A model generated the notes under the pieces. The model was not told the DNA's origin and searched no databases. It saw only the letters and a program-made list of their open reading frames with translations. Below, piece after piece: positions 27,101 to 39,799 of a DNA stretch of 64,000 nt. The stretch covers positions 53,529,201 through 53,593,200 of the forward strand of contig OZ038422.1 in the NCBI GenBank assembly GCA_964036155.1, written 5' to 3'. Source of the DNA: Diploscapter coronatus. Taxonomy: Eukaryota > Nematoda > Chromadorea > Rhabditida > Rhabditidae. The position numbers were made by a program, and so were the translations under genes. Positions within the stretch are counted from its first letter, which is position 1, and every line of letters starts with the position of its first letter.

Positions 27101-27729
27101 GAGTGAGCGATTTCGTCCAGAAGTCACATTATATCCAGAATTTCTACTGCAAACGAAAGAACAAGTTGGGAAGGGTGAGTGTTCGGAAGCCTTTTGTAAT
27201 TTGAAAAATTAATCTACCCTAATGTTGCACAACCAAGCAGTGTCTCATTTCTTTTATGATCTAAGAAATTTTCATTTTATTGTCTGTTCCATTTGAAACG
27301 ACAGTTTAGGCAACAGTTATTTGACGGAGGGCTTAACTAGGGGACGTTCCATCAATTTTTTGAAATACGAATACCCTCCGTCATCTCATAGTTAAGACCT
27401 CCGTCATATGCCGAAAAACCCCGAAATCGAGATTCGGCATACTTGTGATTTAAATGGGCAACTTGAAAACTGTATGACACGCATGCCCTCATGGCATTCA
27501 AAATAGTATGGAGAAAGAAAGCCTACTACCCAAAATCTACCCTATTTCGCATGCCATGAGGTCATGAGTGTTATGCGGTTCCCAAATAGCCATGTAAATG
27601 TTCTAGATCGTCCTAATGTACGCAACGCCAGTTCAATATGATTCGAGTGAAGATCCTGCACCTTTACCGTTGGCAACTCAAAAGAAACTCGGAGTTGATG
27701 ATAAACACGAATCCTGGATCGAGGATTAG
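21123..27729 (+). CDS. Ground-like (GRL) domain secreted protein
   Basis: The C-terminal part is a nematode ground-like domain: FKCCNTELDDFIQ, RKCNLQKMANDLE, RFGRSFEVIVGVSDFVQ and FYCKRK, split over three exons (26891-27006, 27055-27175, 27609-27729). It is preceded by a long low-complexity region rich in Pro, Gln, Tyr and Ser (25854-26850; PPPPPPYIAPQ, QPQQGQQPQ) typical of this family. An exon at 25726-25797 carries CTLPCTPAA. A signal-peptide exon at 21123 (MLLKMLAHFIVFLISLVSYS) and a second exon ending SRYHP at 21366 can be joined in phase 0 across a 4.4 kb intron. That link is inference; the 3' part might have its own start. GRL proteins are hedgehog-related secreted proteins of epidermis, cuticle and glia. 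Poly-A signal AATAAA occurs near 28105. Confidence 0.8.
23520..23640 (+). repeat. Purine-rich tract
   Basis: About 120 bases of almost only A and G on the plus strand (GGAAAGGGAAAGGAAAAGGG and similar) inside the long intron assigned to the ground-like gene. Low-complexity sequence; no coding signal. Confidence 0.6.
25093..25292. repeat. Palindromic MITE-like element
   Basis: Inverted arms of about 75 bases. GGATTTGTCGCGAC near 25121 pairs with GTCGCGACAAATCC near 25254. CGATATTTCGGCATT pairs imperfectly with the GCCGATATTTC stretch. The loop holds a T-run. Located in the long intron just upstream of the CTLPC exon of the ground-like gene. Confidence 0.8.
27322..27605. repeat. Compound palindromic element in last intron of the ground-like gene
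   Basis: Three hairpins follow each other. GACGGAGGGCTTAACTA near 27322 pairs with TAGTTAAGACCTCCGTC near 27390. ATGCCGAA pairs with TTCGGCAT around 27409-27440. A longer arm at 27448-27508 (CATGCCCTCATGGCATTC) pairs with 27546-27605 (CATGCCATGAGGTCATG). No coding capacity. Confidence 0.75.
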
Positions 27730-28189
27730 CTTATTGGCTGGGATATCGATAATTCTAGCGATAATTTCCTCAATTATTTACATCTTTCAAATTTCTATTC
27801 TCCTCACTAGCTTATTCAAAACCAGTGCCTAAATTAATGAATGTAATTTGTTGTACAAATCTTTTGTATCTAAATTTACTTACCAAAGATGGTATTATGA
27901 TATCTTCGAATTCTTTGATACGATGTCTGTAAATTTTGTCAGTTGTATTCAAATCCATTGCCATTCTTGAAGAGCTTTACAAGTTATACTTGATAGGAAT
28001 AGATTAGTTTGTGTGGTTTTTAGTTGTGTTGATCAAATAATATCGACTTGATGGAATAATGCACCAAATTGTGTGTTGCAAATTTTTTATTTATTTACAG
28101 AAAATAAACATCGTTTTGAGATGAATTTATATTTGAAGTGACCTTATTTTATTCGTTAGCTCGCTTCAACTCACTTCCCTCACACCCAC

Positions 28190-28202
28190 GTTGCTAGGCA
28201 AC
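28190..28202 (+). promoter_or_regulatory. X-box (RFX/DAF-19 site)
   Basis: GTTGCTAGGCAAC is a near-palindromic match to the RFX-factor X-box that drives ciliary genes in nematodes. It sits 55 bases before the ATG of the dynein-2 light intermediate chain, a usual distance and target. Confidence 0.88.
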
Positions 28203-28256
28203 CAGATGCACATGTCCTAATTTTAGCGCCAATATTCGTTAACATCACTCCTAATC

Positions 28257-30354
28257 ATGGATATCTGGGATTTGGCGAAGGAAAAGGTGAAGGCTAACGA
28301 AGAGAAAGCAGATTCGCTCGAGGAGAAACTCGACGATGAACTGAGTGGGCATTTGGGTGAGCCAACAAAAATTTCGTTTGCAGAGTCACAATTTTAGCAA
28401 CCGAAATTAAACGGCGACATGAGTCTCACGTCGTACTGTGTGGAAGCTCTAAATCAGTAAGGTTCTAGAAAATTTCGATAAAACGACTGAAATTAGGGAA
28501 AAACCTCGCTGTTGATGAATTTCCTTGAGCGAACGGATGAAGCAAAACAAACGATTGCTCTCGAATACATGTATGGAAGACGAACAAGGGGAAATGTTGG
28601 ATGAAGCTCTCTTCGACTTTGAAGTTTTCTGTTTAGGTTAAAGATATCGCTCATTTATGGGAATTGGGTGGAGGCACGAATTTGACATCTCTATTGACAA
28701 TTCCTTTGAAGGCTGCTAACATCGAGTATGTTGAATTAGCCAAAAAACATGTGCATGTGTTTGAGCAAAGTACGATTTCAGTGTAGCATCAGTGATCGTT
28801 TTTCTCGACCTTACAAAGTTGGATTCGCTTTGGCAAACTATGGAAGTTCGTATGAAATCTAATCTCCATAATCGAACACAAAATGCAGGCGATAATCGAA
28901 TCTGCGAGAAAAACGGTCGATTTGACGATGAAAGATGATGAGGCTTTGAAACAAAGAACTGCCAAAGGCATGAAAATGAGAATGGAGAAATATGGGGACG
29001 ATGCAAAGCTGTGTGCACCTTTCCCTATTCCGATCACGATTATCGGAGGAAAATACGACGAGTTTCAAGTACAGAATATAAGAATTTAAGCAGTTTAATT
29101 CAATCCAATTCTTCAGAACTTTGATTCTGATAAACGGCGAATAGTCTGCCAGACACTACGATTCGCTGCTCATTATTACGGTGCAAATTTAATGGTAACT
29201 ATTCAACTTTCCTTCAATAAATCTATCTAAAAACGAAATTGAAAGCGAAATTAGGTTTAAGCCACAAATTTGAGTCGAATTTGTCAGCTCTTTGATGCTT
29301 GAATTCAGCTCTTTTCCTCACGAATGGAGCAATTTCATCGTCTAGGGAAGAATGTGCTCTCGATGCACGCGTTCGGTACAGTTGCACCCCAAGGGCATAT
29401 CGTGGATCACAGCAAACCGCTGTTCGTCAAATGTGGAGACGACTCTTTCGAGGTGACCGACCAGTTGTCATGACTATTTTAGCACATTATTTTGACAGAA
29501 TGACTATCAGTCTTTGTCTTGACTAAACTACAGCTTCAATTGCACTAATCTCTAAATTTATCTCGAGGAATGTCCCAATAGCGACATACGATAAAAGCTC
29601 TAGTTGGGCAAGAAATTCTTGGAAAACCATGCTGATCTGAGATCGACGATATTGTTCAAGACCGAATTTGAGAAACAATGAATGCTGGCCAAATCTGAAG
29701 ATTCGGAATATGTTTTGTGTAATTTCAAATTCGGCGTAAAACCATTCCTTGAATTATATTGAAGCGTTGTCAAATTGGCTGCAAACAGCTGGTTAATTTC
29801 TGTATATCAGATTTGCGCTTATTTATTTCGTCTACACTGATCGGTCTTCGATAATAAGCTATAATAGAGAAAATCATAATGTGCAATAAAATCTTCACGA
29901 TTTTTTTCAGGCAATTGGAGCTCCAGCTGCAACGTCGTCTGCTGCTTCGTTTTCTCGTTCCTCAGCCCCAATTCAACTATGGAAGGACTCGTTTTTGGAG
30001 GCTTTTCCTCAAAAGGTTACACACAATTTCATTTACCAGCTAGATCAATGATTTTGTAGACGTCATCGAATGAGCACGGTGAGGATCCTTCGTTGGACCC
30101 TCTATTCCGTGAACCGCTTATCGATAGATTGGTCGAACAGAAACAGAAGGTTCATTTTCTTGACGGGACAATATTTATCGTGATAGTCCGATTATTTATT
30201 TGATGGAGATGAAAAACTAGCGCAATATGTGCTATCTTTCGTTTTTGCAAAATAATCGGACTTTAAAAGTGAAAATTCATTCACATTTTAGGATCTCGAG
30301 CTGTTCGTTCGACACAAGCGTGAAAAACCCCAAACCACAGAGAATTCAACGTAG
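28257..30354 (+). CDS. xbx-1: Cytoplasmic dynein-2 light intermediate chain (DYNC2LI1/XBX-1)
   Basis: Subunit of the retrograde intraflagellar transport motor of cilia. Eleven exons join in phase to about 358 residues, close to the usual length of this subunit. Visible motifs are [17 protein letters not shown] at the start, the P-loop CGSSKSGKTS formed across an intron, [91 protein letters not shown] and [17 protein letters not shown], ending [10 protein letters not shown]. The [11 protein letters not shown] and WELGGG blocks separate it from the dynein-1 light intermediate chain. An X-box lies upstream, as known for C. elegans xbx-1, so expression in ciliated sensory neurons is expected. An AATAAA signal lies near 30395. 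Confidence 0.95.
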
Positions 30355-33300
30355 AAAAAATGAACGTTTCGATAAAAATGTAACTGGAACTCAATAAAAA
30401 TTCCATCGTTTGAACTGGGAAATTTTTAATTTCTCTTTTTCGTCAATTGTATGTGTATGTGGAATTGTGAGGAGTCCCGTGTAAATCTGTCAAGTCATTT
30501 ATGGTATTTCGTCCTTTGATGTTATTCGATAAATTGCATTATCATTACCGAGTTTCTTCCCACCTATGATGATCATGAAACTCTTCTTGTCACTTCTTCA
30601 TTTTTCACCAGACAAGTTGGAAAAAATTGAAATTTCTCACGGGCCTTCCCGAAACCAATTCATTATCACGTTTTCAATTCGAAGGAGTTTTTCTGCGATG
30701 GTGACCCTGATTTCGACAGATTTTTCAAGGTAATTCAAGGTTTTTCACGCTCCGACGCTATTTTTCCGCCTCGCAAAAATTTGATTAGGGTTTTAAGATA
30801 ATATTCTAAGCGGATCTAACAAGATGTTAATGGCCTTCTAAGATCGAATGATATATCGTCGATAGCTTTGATCTGAAACGAACAGTTTCGGTGTGGGTCG
30901 TAGAATTGCGCATTCTGCCCTCTGCTTCTTCTCCCTAGTCGGGGTGAATTGATTTCAGCTTTTATTTCCCGTGCATCTTCAAGACTGACTCGTTTTCATA
31001 CTCTTCTCTTTCTCACTTCTCACTTTTGCCTATTCTTTGTTCTCCTCATCATTTCTCTCGTTCAATCATTTTCTATCTCTGCCAAGGGCGACCTCTTTTT
31101 ACCTTTGCCCTTTGCCTCTGCCTTTGCAACTTCACTTTCTCTCTTCCTTTTATCTTTATATCTTTTTTTCCACTTACATATCTCATTCTTTATCCGTCTT
31201 CTGTCTGTTTCTGATTCCTTTCTAATCCCGCTATGTACCTGCATATTCATTGGCATCTTCACAAAGTCCTTTCCTTCCTCATATTTTCTTTTTCACGTAT
31301 TCTTTGCTGTAAAATCATTCGGCGTTGCATTTACCTCTCGATTCATTTCGTTTTCCATCGAAATCGATCTTCATGCTGAAAATACGCTTGTGATTTTAGT
31401 AACCAGTCTAAGTAAGTAATTTCACGCTCTGAATAATTTTGTGACCCATAAACCTACACGTGATAAAATGATAGGAAGTTGAACTGATAGTATTCACATA
31501 AGAATTCTTATTCTTCGTTGAAATCTAAAAATTTTCGTAAGCATAGGATTTTTCTCATGAAATTAAAACTGTTGAAAATTCATGTTTATTAGGTAATAAA
31601 TATGCATGCAATCTATAACTAAATCGCTGCAATAATTGCATAAAAACCGGCATAAAAATTCTCACTTTTGCATACAAAAATATCGTTAAATTCCGTCGTC
31701 ACGCTGAAAAACTCGCTTTGTCTCCAAATCGAAAGTTATTCTTTTCTCGCAATTTTAGCGGCATTTTCCGATTTTTTCTCGCCGAATATCATAATTTTGC
31801 GACGCTGCATTTCTGTGTTCTGTGTAAACCAACACATAAATAAATTCGCATAAGCACTTTCATTTTCGTCAGAAAACGTCCACATTGGCCATTTGGTTTT
31901 CGCTCATCATGCTCTATAAATTTCTAACGCACATGGTTTTTTTCAGACAATCAAAATCGATAAATCTTTCAATAAAACTAATATAAACTCCTGAACAAAG
32001 TTATAAGGACGATCCAAAGTTCGTAGTTTCGACACTTTCTCGTGGATTTCATAAAACAATTCTATTTTATTCTGAAAGGACATATTGGAAAACCCCTATA
32101 AACTTGTTCCTATGAAGTTTTTTTTATCAAAAATAAAAATTTAGAATTTTTTACTGAAATTAGGGTGAATAAAATTGTATGAACCATTGCGTTTTAAGAT
32201 TGGCAGACCTACTATACCTTAACCAATCGAGGTTGACATTTTGCATACATATTCGCTTATATATTTCCCATTATCTTCAAAGTTATAGCCCGATACGATT
32301 TGAAATAAGATTTCTATGAACTTTCTCTGAAAACTTCCCTTAACTATGGAAAACAGCAAAAATGCTAGTGAGAGTTTAGATAAAATTAATATTTCTGGAT
32401 ATTGCTTACTGATAGCATGCCATGATAATATTATTAGGCTACCAAAATATCACAAAGATTTGCAATGAAAAGTTCTATAGGAGCATAGAACGACTTTTTC
32501 TAAAATTTTTCAAGAATAGGCTGATTTTCCATAGTTAAGGAAAGTTTTCAGAGAAGGTTCGTAGAAATCTTATTTCAAATCGTATCGGGCTATAACTTTG
32601 AAGATAATGGGAAATATATAAGCGAATATGTATGCAAAATGTCAACCTCGATTGGTTAAGGTATAGTAGGTCTGTCAATCTTAAAACGCAGTCGTCTTTA
32701 TAATTTTGTCCAGGGGTTTATTTTGTTGAAACATTGTAAAGTTCGAAATGTAGAGTACATGAATCTATGGCATTTCAAGTTGTAGGTAGAAAATTGTCTG
32801 TCTAATTTGTTAACGTGAGAGAACGTTGGAATTGTTTGATGATATCGTCGCTTTGGAGGTCGAAAATTAATCGGAAAAATTTGATACATTTTGGATTTTC
32901 ATTTTTGTTTACAATTTTAAGGTTAAAGATCGAATAAGCAATTTTTCATCTAGCAAACAATTGAGGAATCATAATAACAAAATTTTCCACTTTTTACTAT
33001 CCTTTCGCTATAAAAAGTGAATCAAAATTCTTGCGGTACAACAGTCATTTTTCACAGAATCGGGCTGATTCGAGAGAGAGAGAGAGAGAAAATACAATGC
33101 GATGGAGTTCTCAGGAATCTGCGACTCTTTTCGCAATGTCGGAGAAATAAAGAAAATAAAAGAGAAGTAGTTGAATTTCGGTTTATTGTTTATTGATTTG
33201 ACAGCTAATCGAGAAGAATGATCGAAATCGTGGATAGATAGAATTTCGCTTCCGGCAATTTTCGGAGGGTTTTTATGGTTCTTATTTTTCAAAAATTTTA

Positions 33301-33779
33301 CTTTGATTCGGAGGAAAGAAGACATGTGAATGCGGAACCCATAATCTATCAATCTCTTTGATAGAAGTCTCCTTTCATCATCTTCCCGTCCTTCAACCTT
33401 TCAACAACCGAGTTTCACGTTTCACATTTTTCGAATTTTGCCGAGGGCGGTTCTCCTCCGTCAATGTCAGCTGCAAGTGAGAACCGAGAAAAAAACTGGC
33501 AATCGAAAAATGAACAAATTGATGGAGGAGTCCACAAGGCTGAATTTTTAATAAACGAAAAGCAGGGAACTTTTCTTTTCAGCAAACTTGATCTAATTTT
33601 TTCTCGAATTTATTTTCCAGCAAAATCGATCTTTCTTTGATTCTTGAATGTGACGATTGATATTTTTATGAATCACTTATATTTTCTTTCTAAATCGCAG
33701 CGTGATGATAACCGATATAATCGCGTTTAATATTTCGTGTTTATTAATTTTCACCTTTGTTGATTTTCAGGTTGACCTA
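30355..33779. other. Intergenic region between xbx-1 and the carboxypeptidase array
   Basis: Holds a pyrimidine-rich tract at about 30940-31270, whose long open frame is judged an artefact, and the large foldback element at 32168-32713. A short (GA)n run occurs near 33072. No gene is supported. Confidence 0.55.
32168..32713. mobile_element. Foldback element with about 185-base inverted arms
   Basis: The left arm (32168-32353) and right arm (32526-32713) are near-perfect reverse complements. For example, TTTTAAGATTGGCAGACC pairs with GGTCTGTCAATCTTAAAA, and CCCGATACGATTTGAAAT with ATTTCAAATCGTATCGGG. The loop of about 170 bases has no coding capacity. The arms differ at a few scattered bases, suggesting moderate age. 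Confidence 0.85.
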
Positions 33780-36700
33780 ATGCGGGTGCCTCGAATGTCC
33801 CTCTTTTCCATCACCAACCTCATTCTATTACTATGCGGGTGTCTTTCTAACGCGCTCAATACGGGTTATAAAAGTTACAAAGGGTAGGTCGCTTTTTATG
33901 TATTTTTTATTGCTCTGGCGCTAAAATGCCTTCTAAGTTTAGGCTGAATTCCTCAATTTAGGTATGCGATTCTCACAGTGCAACCGGGTTCGCAAAAAGA
34001 CATGGAGATTTTACGCAAATTGGATTCGATGTTTGAGGAACCGGTAAACGAACTTTTGACTCTTTTAAGCCTAATGTATTAGTGAGTTCACGCCAATCAT
34101 TTTGAAATCAATAGTGTTAGCACAAGTGCAGGAAGACGGAATGTCAAAATTACTGAAATCAAAATTTTGTCAGGTTTTAAACATTAAGGAAATAGTTGTC
34201 AAACCGAGAAGTTGAGGTAAAGCATTCGGAAACATTAATTCTTGCTTATAAAAATAATTGTGTAGAATTGAAGTTTGCGTTAAAATAATTATTTAAACTT
34301 GTGAATTGCCACAAAATTATCAGCTAAGGATGTTTTAATTTGCCTTAGTTAAACTTAGCGCCACATTTATTGTCTCAAAGATTCGGAAATTCTCGCACGC
34401 GCCTTGCCTTCTTACAAGAAAGCATTCTTCGCATACAAATCTTTCGACGTGTAAACCATGTGATTCAGACATTACGTCATTTTACTACACATTCATTATG
34501 TAAATCACACGCTCTTATAACGAATAGTTGGCATAAGCTAGGATGTTCAGGTCATACAATAATGCAACGCAAGTGTGGGTAGAGTGAAATGGCAACGTGC
34601 GAGAATGCTTTATTATACATAATCTTTGATACGCTATTGCAATTAGTAAATACCTCTGCTTTGTTGTCTACCTTCAAAATTAATGTTTGAGAAGCAGAAA
34701 TCAGATCTGGAAGAAGAATTGATTTAATTCTAATCAATCCTGCGCGAAAGTTCCTTTATTTGAACTTAGAAAATTATAAACAAGTGAAAAAGGAGCGTTC
34801 AGAAAATTTCTGAGAAAAAAGGTAGAAATTGAATTTTCGTCAAAATTGACAATTATAATGACTGGAATAAGCGGATATTTTAGATGGACTATCTGAAAGA
34901 GCCTCATGGATTGAGGGATAAGGGACAAATTCTTGTCAGTCCGGAAAATCTGCCGTTGGTCAAAGTGTTTCTGAATGATCACAGAATTCCCTTCACTACT
35001 AAACGTAAGCATTACTCATCGCACTTAGCTGATAAAGGATTCCACATTTAGCAATTCACGTTGGACCTGCTAGACATCGTCGGGCCCTACGACCGACTGA
35101 TCCAAACCAATTGAGTCAAATAGTCACGAGCTACCTAAGCTACGATGACGTTAGTTTAATCTCTTCACAACATATTTATCCAACCAAAATTTAGAATTTT
35201 TATTTCCCAACTTTTATGATTTTTACTGTTTATGACTAAAGTTATATGAAAAGAGACATGGTACTTTTTAAATAAAATTGGATATCTCATTAATTCTTGA
35301 TTTAATCTCTCATTTTTTTTTCTTTAATATTTAGCAAATGGAGTATTTGGACAAGACAGCGGCCGCATTTCCCTACACAACTCAGATCAAAAACATCGGA
35401 ACTTCGACCGAAGGACGGGCCATCAAAATCATCAAGGTAATTGACATTCTTCGCTGATTTATTACTGATTGAAAATATAAGAGTACACACCTTTCAATGT
35501 CACAAGTGTATCGTTCCGAATTTGCGCAATTTATCACTGACTGTAGGGACACATTGCACCCTTTTGACAGGGAAGCAATGCTATTTCTGTTGTCAAACTG
35601 ATCAAACGTGTAACAATCAAATGCTATGATTTAAAATTTGAAAATTCGAAGAGATAGTGCTCAATCATAGAAAGTCTGAGATTGAAATGCCATTTCTTCA
35701 TTTTTAGATCGGATTTCCTTCTCCAACTGGTCAACCGAAACCTATTATTTGGGTTGACGCTGGAATTCATGCGCGAGAATGGATATCTTATTCAGTTGCT
35801 CTATTTTTCATTCAACAGGTTTGCAAACTCCTAATTTTCATTTTCGAGTCAATGTTTAGCTGACGCAAAATCAAAAGTACTCGTCTATTATCAAGCTGAT
35901 CGATTTCGTGATTGCTCCGAACGTGAATCCAGATGGATATGAGTACAGCCGAACGAAGGACCGTTTCTGGAGAAAGACTAGGTGAGAAAATATAGTATTC
36001 CGTTAGAGCTTAGAAAAGCGTGATATTTGAAATGATTGATTATACATTTTTATGTTCCAATTATTTGATTCGTAAAGATAATCGTCGCCCAAAAACTATA
36101 CAGTGGAATACGAAAGTTGAAAAGTTTCATAGGTTTACAAATGCTACACCTATGTTTATTTAAAGAAACAATTCTCCTGAAAATTGTCATATTTGGAGAT
36201 AGATGATTGCATTAGTTAGAAATAGTTTTCCAAGTTTCATTCAGACTGCTTAATGAAAATTAGTTCTGTGATCGCAAGTCAAAAATCATGCAATACTATA
36301 AATTTCTGTATATTCTTTAAATTTTTAAGATTATTTATTTGATCAACCAAATTTACACTTTTGATTGATCCATTCAGATCGAAGCACGGAGATAATCGCT
36401 GTTATGGGAGCGATGGCAACAGGAACTACCCCTTCCACTTTGGGGAGGAAGGGGTTACATGGAACTCGTGCTCCGAGGTCTATCCTGGTCCCTACGAACG
36501 ATCGGAGCCCGAGGTGGCAGCTCTGGTTCGAGAGATTATGGCCTATCGACAGGACATCAAGGCGTATGTTTCTCTCCATTCGTATGGCCAGGAGATTCTC
36601 TATCCCTGGGGACATCGCACTGGAGTGTATCCGCCCGATGTCAATGATTTGGTAGGTCACAAAAACGTCCCATCGAATTTTCCTAGGGTTTCAAGTAAAT

Positions 36701-38429
36701 TTTAGAAAGCAGTTGCCAAAAAAATGGCCGACGCAATCCAGAGATTTGATGGAACGGTCTATAATGTGCTCAACAGTGGAGATGGATTGTGTGGGTCCTA
36801 GAAAATGTGCATTTGTAACAAGCAGGGGTGGGCCGGAATCGACTTTTGAAAAAATTCGGAATCGGTATCGGAATCGGAATTCAAATTTTCGAAGGGTCGG
36901 AATCGGAATCGGAAGTTCCGATGCCAAAAATCGCCGGAAGTTCCGGTTTTTTGGAATCGGAATCGGAATTTTTTTCTTAATTTAACTAAATCGAAGGATT
37001 GCGCCCAAAAATTCTTAGCTAATGCTCTATTATAATTCTAGCAAAATAAAAAGTCTTATATTCTCAATGGAGAGTGATCATTTTTATTTGAATGCCTTCT
37101 TCATTACTTAGCCCGCCGCAGGCGAAGGTGAATCAAATTCATTCCTCTAGTCATTTTTTCATAGGAAAATCAGCTTATTGGATAAAATTTCTCCTATAAA
37201 TAACTAATTTTGTCTTGGAACTTTCTCTATACACAATAGCAAAAAACATAATTGCTAGTTGCATTGATAATCTCTAATATATTCCCTTATTGAAATGTTA
37301 GTAGAAGATTTCTTTTTAATTTTTGGAGAGTTAAGAATATTTTAAAGAAATACTAAATGGTACTCTAGAATTTCATTGCAAAATTGAAGGCAGGATGCTA
37401 TTTTCGAGTGATATTTTCATGCTCAAAATTAGCAGAAAATTGGCTATTTTCTACTTTTAATATCGAAATTCCGATCATTTTTGACCGATATTGGTATCGG
37501 AATCGGAAGTTCCGCAACAGCCCTGGTAACAAGTATTTATTTAAGACCCCGCGTCCGGGGCCTCCGACGATTGGGCTAAGAGTGCAGGTGTGAAGTACAG
37601 CTTCACAATTGAGCTCTCACCAGATAATCTAATGTAAGTTGTTTTTAATGGTCTTAGAAACCAATCGAATTTTCGATTCTCCTAACAAATAATTTATCTT
37701 CAGTTTGAAAATGTTAAAAGTGCACCCACTACTTCATTTGAAAGAATAGAATTTTTTCGTTAAAATAATCTGATTTCAGTGATGGCTACGATCGATTCGT
37801 ATTGAGTGAATCGCAAATCAATCGAGTTTGCAATGGAGTTCTGCCAGCGTTGGATGTTTTAATCAAAACAGTGATACAAGAGTTTGTCCGTGAGTCGATT
37901 TTCCAATATACACCATCCATATTAGCAGTTTCAAAGGGCGAAGCGGACGGTACCCTTTTCAAATATAACGGCACCTTTTGTCGAATGCGCCAACAGTCAA
38001 GGCAGATAAAGATATTTTCAAATTCTTTAAATGAGAAGCCAAGAGAATGCTCTACTCAAATAAAAAATATGTCCTATACTAAGATTTTTCATGAAAATAT
38101 TTCATTGAAATCATGATGTCATTATCTATAATTTCACATTTAAGTGCAAAGCGATCAGACTTTTTGCGCACTCTGTATTGATTGACAGCAAAATTTTCCT
38201 TATGATAACGATACCGTCATATCCTGAAGAAAGGGTGTTGTCCAGGCCTTCAGATTGAATTTTCCAGCCATATTTAAGACTTTAAAATTAATTTTGATTT
38301 CTTGCAGACTCACCAACAATATATATGACAAAAGATCCTAAACCTACGACTCAATATTACATCATTCGACGCTCGAAAAGAAGACGTCATTACGGACGCA
38401 CAGGAATATTCCCGGGACAACGCCAATAG
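33780..38429 (+). CDS. M14 zinc carboxypeptidase, copy 1 of 4 (B-type signature, basic tail)
   Basis: Secreted procarboxypeptidase. The ATG at 33780 lies 10 bases behind a TTTTCAG acceptor, suggesting trans-splicing. Twelve exons join in phase. They encode a signal peptide (MRVPRMSLFSITNLILLLC), the propeptide (AILTVQPGSQKDMEILRKL, MDYLKEPHGLRD) with furin-like site RHRR, then the catalytic domain. Zinc ligands are in GIHAREW and LHSYG, substrate Arg in DGNRNYPFHF, catalytic Tyr in YPASGASDDW and catalytic Glu in FTIELSP. The residue equivalent to bovine position 255 is Asp (GASDDW), as in carboxypeptidase B, so removal of C-terminal Lys/Arg is predicted. The last exon adds a strongly basic tail (RRSKRRRHYGRTG). 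Unlike the other copies, no intron splits NSCSEVYPG. A hAT-like element sits in the intron between the exons carrying GDGL and YPASG. Confidence 0.93.
36823..37525. mobile_element. Non-autonomous hAT-like element
   Basis: About 703 bases flanked by an exact 8-base duplication GTAACAAG (36815-36822 and 37526-37533). The ends are imperfect inverted repeats: CAGGGGTGGGCCGGAA on the left and, read on the other strand, CAGGGCTGTTGCGGAA on the right. Inside the left end is a tandem array of GGAATC-type hexamers. It encodes no transposase. It lies wholly within an intron of carboxypeptidase copy 1, and the acceptor follows just after the right duplication. Confidence 0.85.
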
Positions 38430-39799
38430 TCAGATGGCAATTGTTGATGTTATTTGTTGTACATATATAATTTTTAAATCAAGGATTTCAAAACGGGTCG
38501 AGTAATAAAGTTGTAATGATTTCTCAATTTTATACAGCACTATTGCAATTTCTTTTGTACAATGAATTTGTTTCTGGATAAGCTTCTTTCAGTATTTTGT
38601 TTATGTGGTGGTGCGATTCAACCACTTGGGATCTTTCATTAGACTAACACGATTGGGAGAGCAGCGTTTATTCACCGACAAGAGTATTGAATACGTGAAC
38701 GTGATCACTAGAGAATACCGGTAGAATCTAATGATTGCAGACGGAAACTGACGAACACTGAATTGGCAGTTTTCTCTGAGCTGGCCAATGAAGTTGGCTG
38801 ATGTTGGTTAGCCACAAACGCTCATTTTCCCGCTTTACATAGACTCCATTATCTAATATTGATATCTGGCTAAATTTGTACCTGAATCAGCAAATTCTGA
38901 TATTTGACTCTGTTCATGAAATAAATGATGTATTCTGTTTTTGCGCGATACAGCACAGCAGAACCATTTTAGACCAATTTTTACGGTTGAATAGACTGAA
39001 TACCGTTCTAAACCACATTATAATAAAGTATCAAATTAGTGCGTCTATTGTCCAGGAATGATGATTTTAAGGAAAATAGGATCGTGATGATAACGATATA
39101 ATTTTCCTTTTCGAATTTAACTGCTATGAAATTGAATTAGCCAGAAATAAGTATGCATATTCTGGAAATGCCAATTTCATAATAAAAAATGTTGTCAATT
39201 TGTGATGGATTGTCTAAGAGGACATGAGTCTATCATGCGACAATTCTGGTCAGTTAGGTTGGAAGGTTCAACTAAAGAATTGACAAAATTACGGCTCTAA
39301 ACAAATTTCTCACCTCGTGCATATTTTATCGAGTCGCAATATCTCTACAAACAATCTCTGTTTATAAGAACATTCGAAAGAAACCAACCAAACTGCTTAT
39401 GTTTTGGTCTGGACAAAAGAAGGAAAAAATCCGTGGAGAGCGTCGAAATTTGTCATTTTAATGTGGTCTGACAAAATTAGAACTGCGATGAAGTTGATAA
39501 AAAATGCACCTTTCTCGAAATGGAAATTTGGAATCTTCTTTCTATCGCTTATCATCGATTTAGTTTAGTAAGTTATATAATGACACAGTGACGAGGAGAG
39601 AATTCGGACGCAGGTCGCAGAGAACGCTAGGAGATGGGCGTCTAAATGCGGAACCTCCGCCAGGGACAGGAACGGGGACATAGCGTCACATTTTTCCTAA
39701 CCTCTGCCATTCTATGCTATTCTCTCCTTCCTACTATCGTCGGTCTAAAAATTAGTCGAAACATTATTTGAACCTATTCACTTTATAGCAACCTCGAAA

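Noticed and set aside
30949..31419. 156-codon open frame on the plus strand with many hydrophobic residues
   Set aside because: It is a by-product of a pyrimidine-rich tract (Leu, Phe, Ser from C/T runs). There are no motifs, no splice context and no believable topology.
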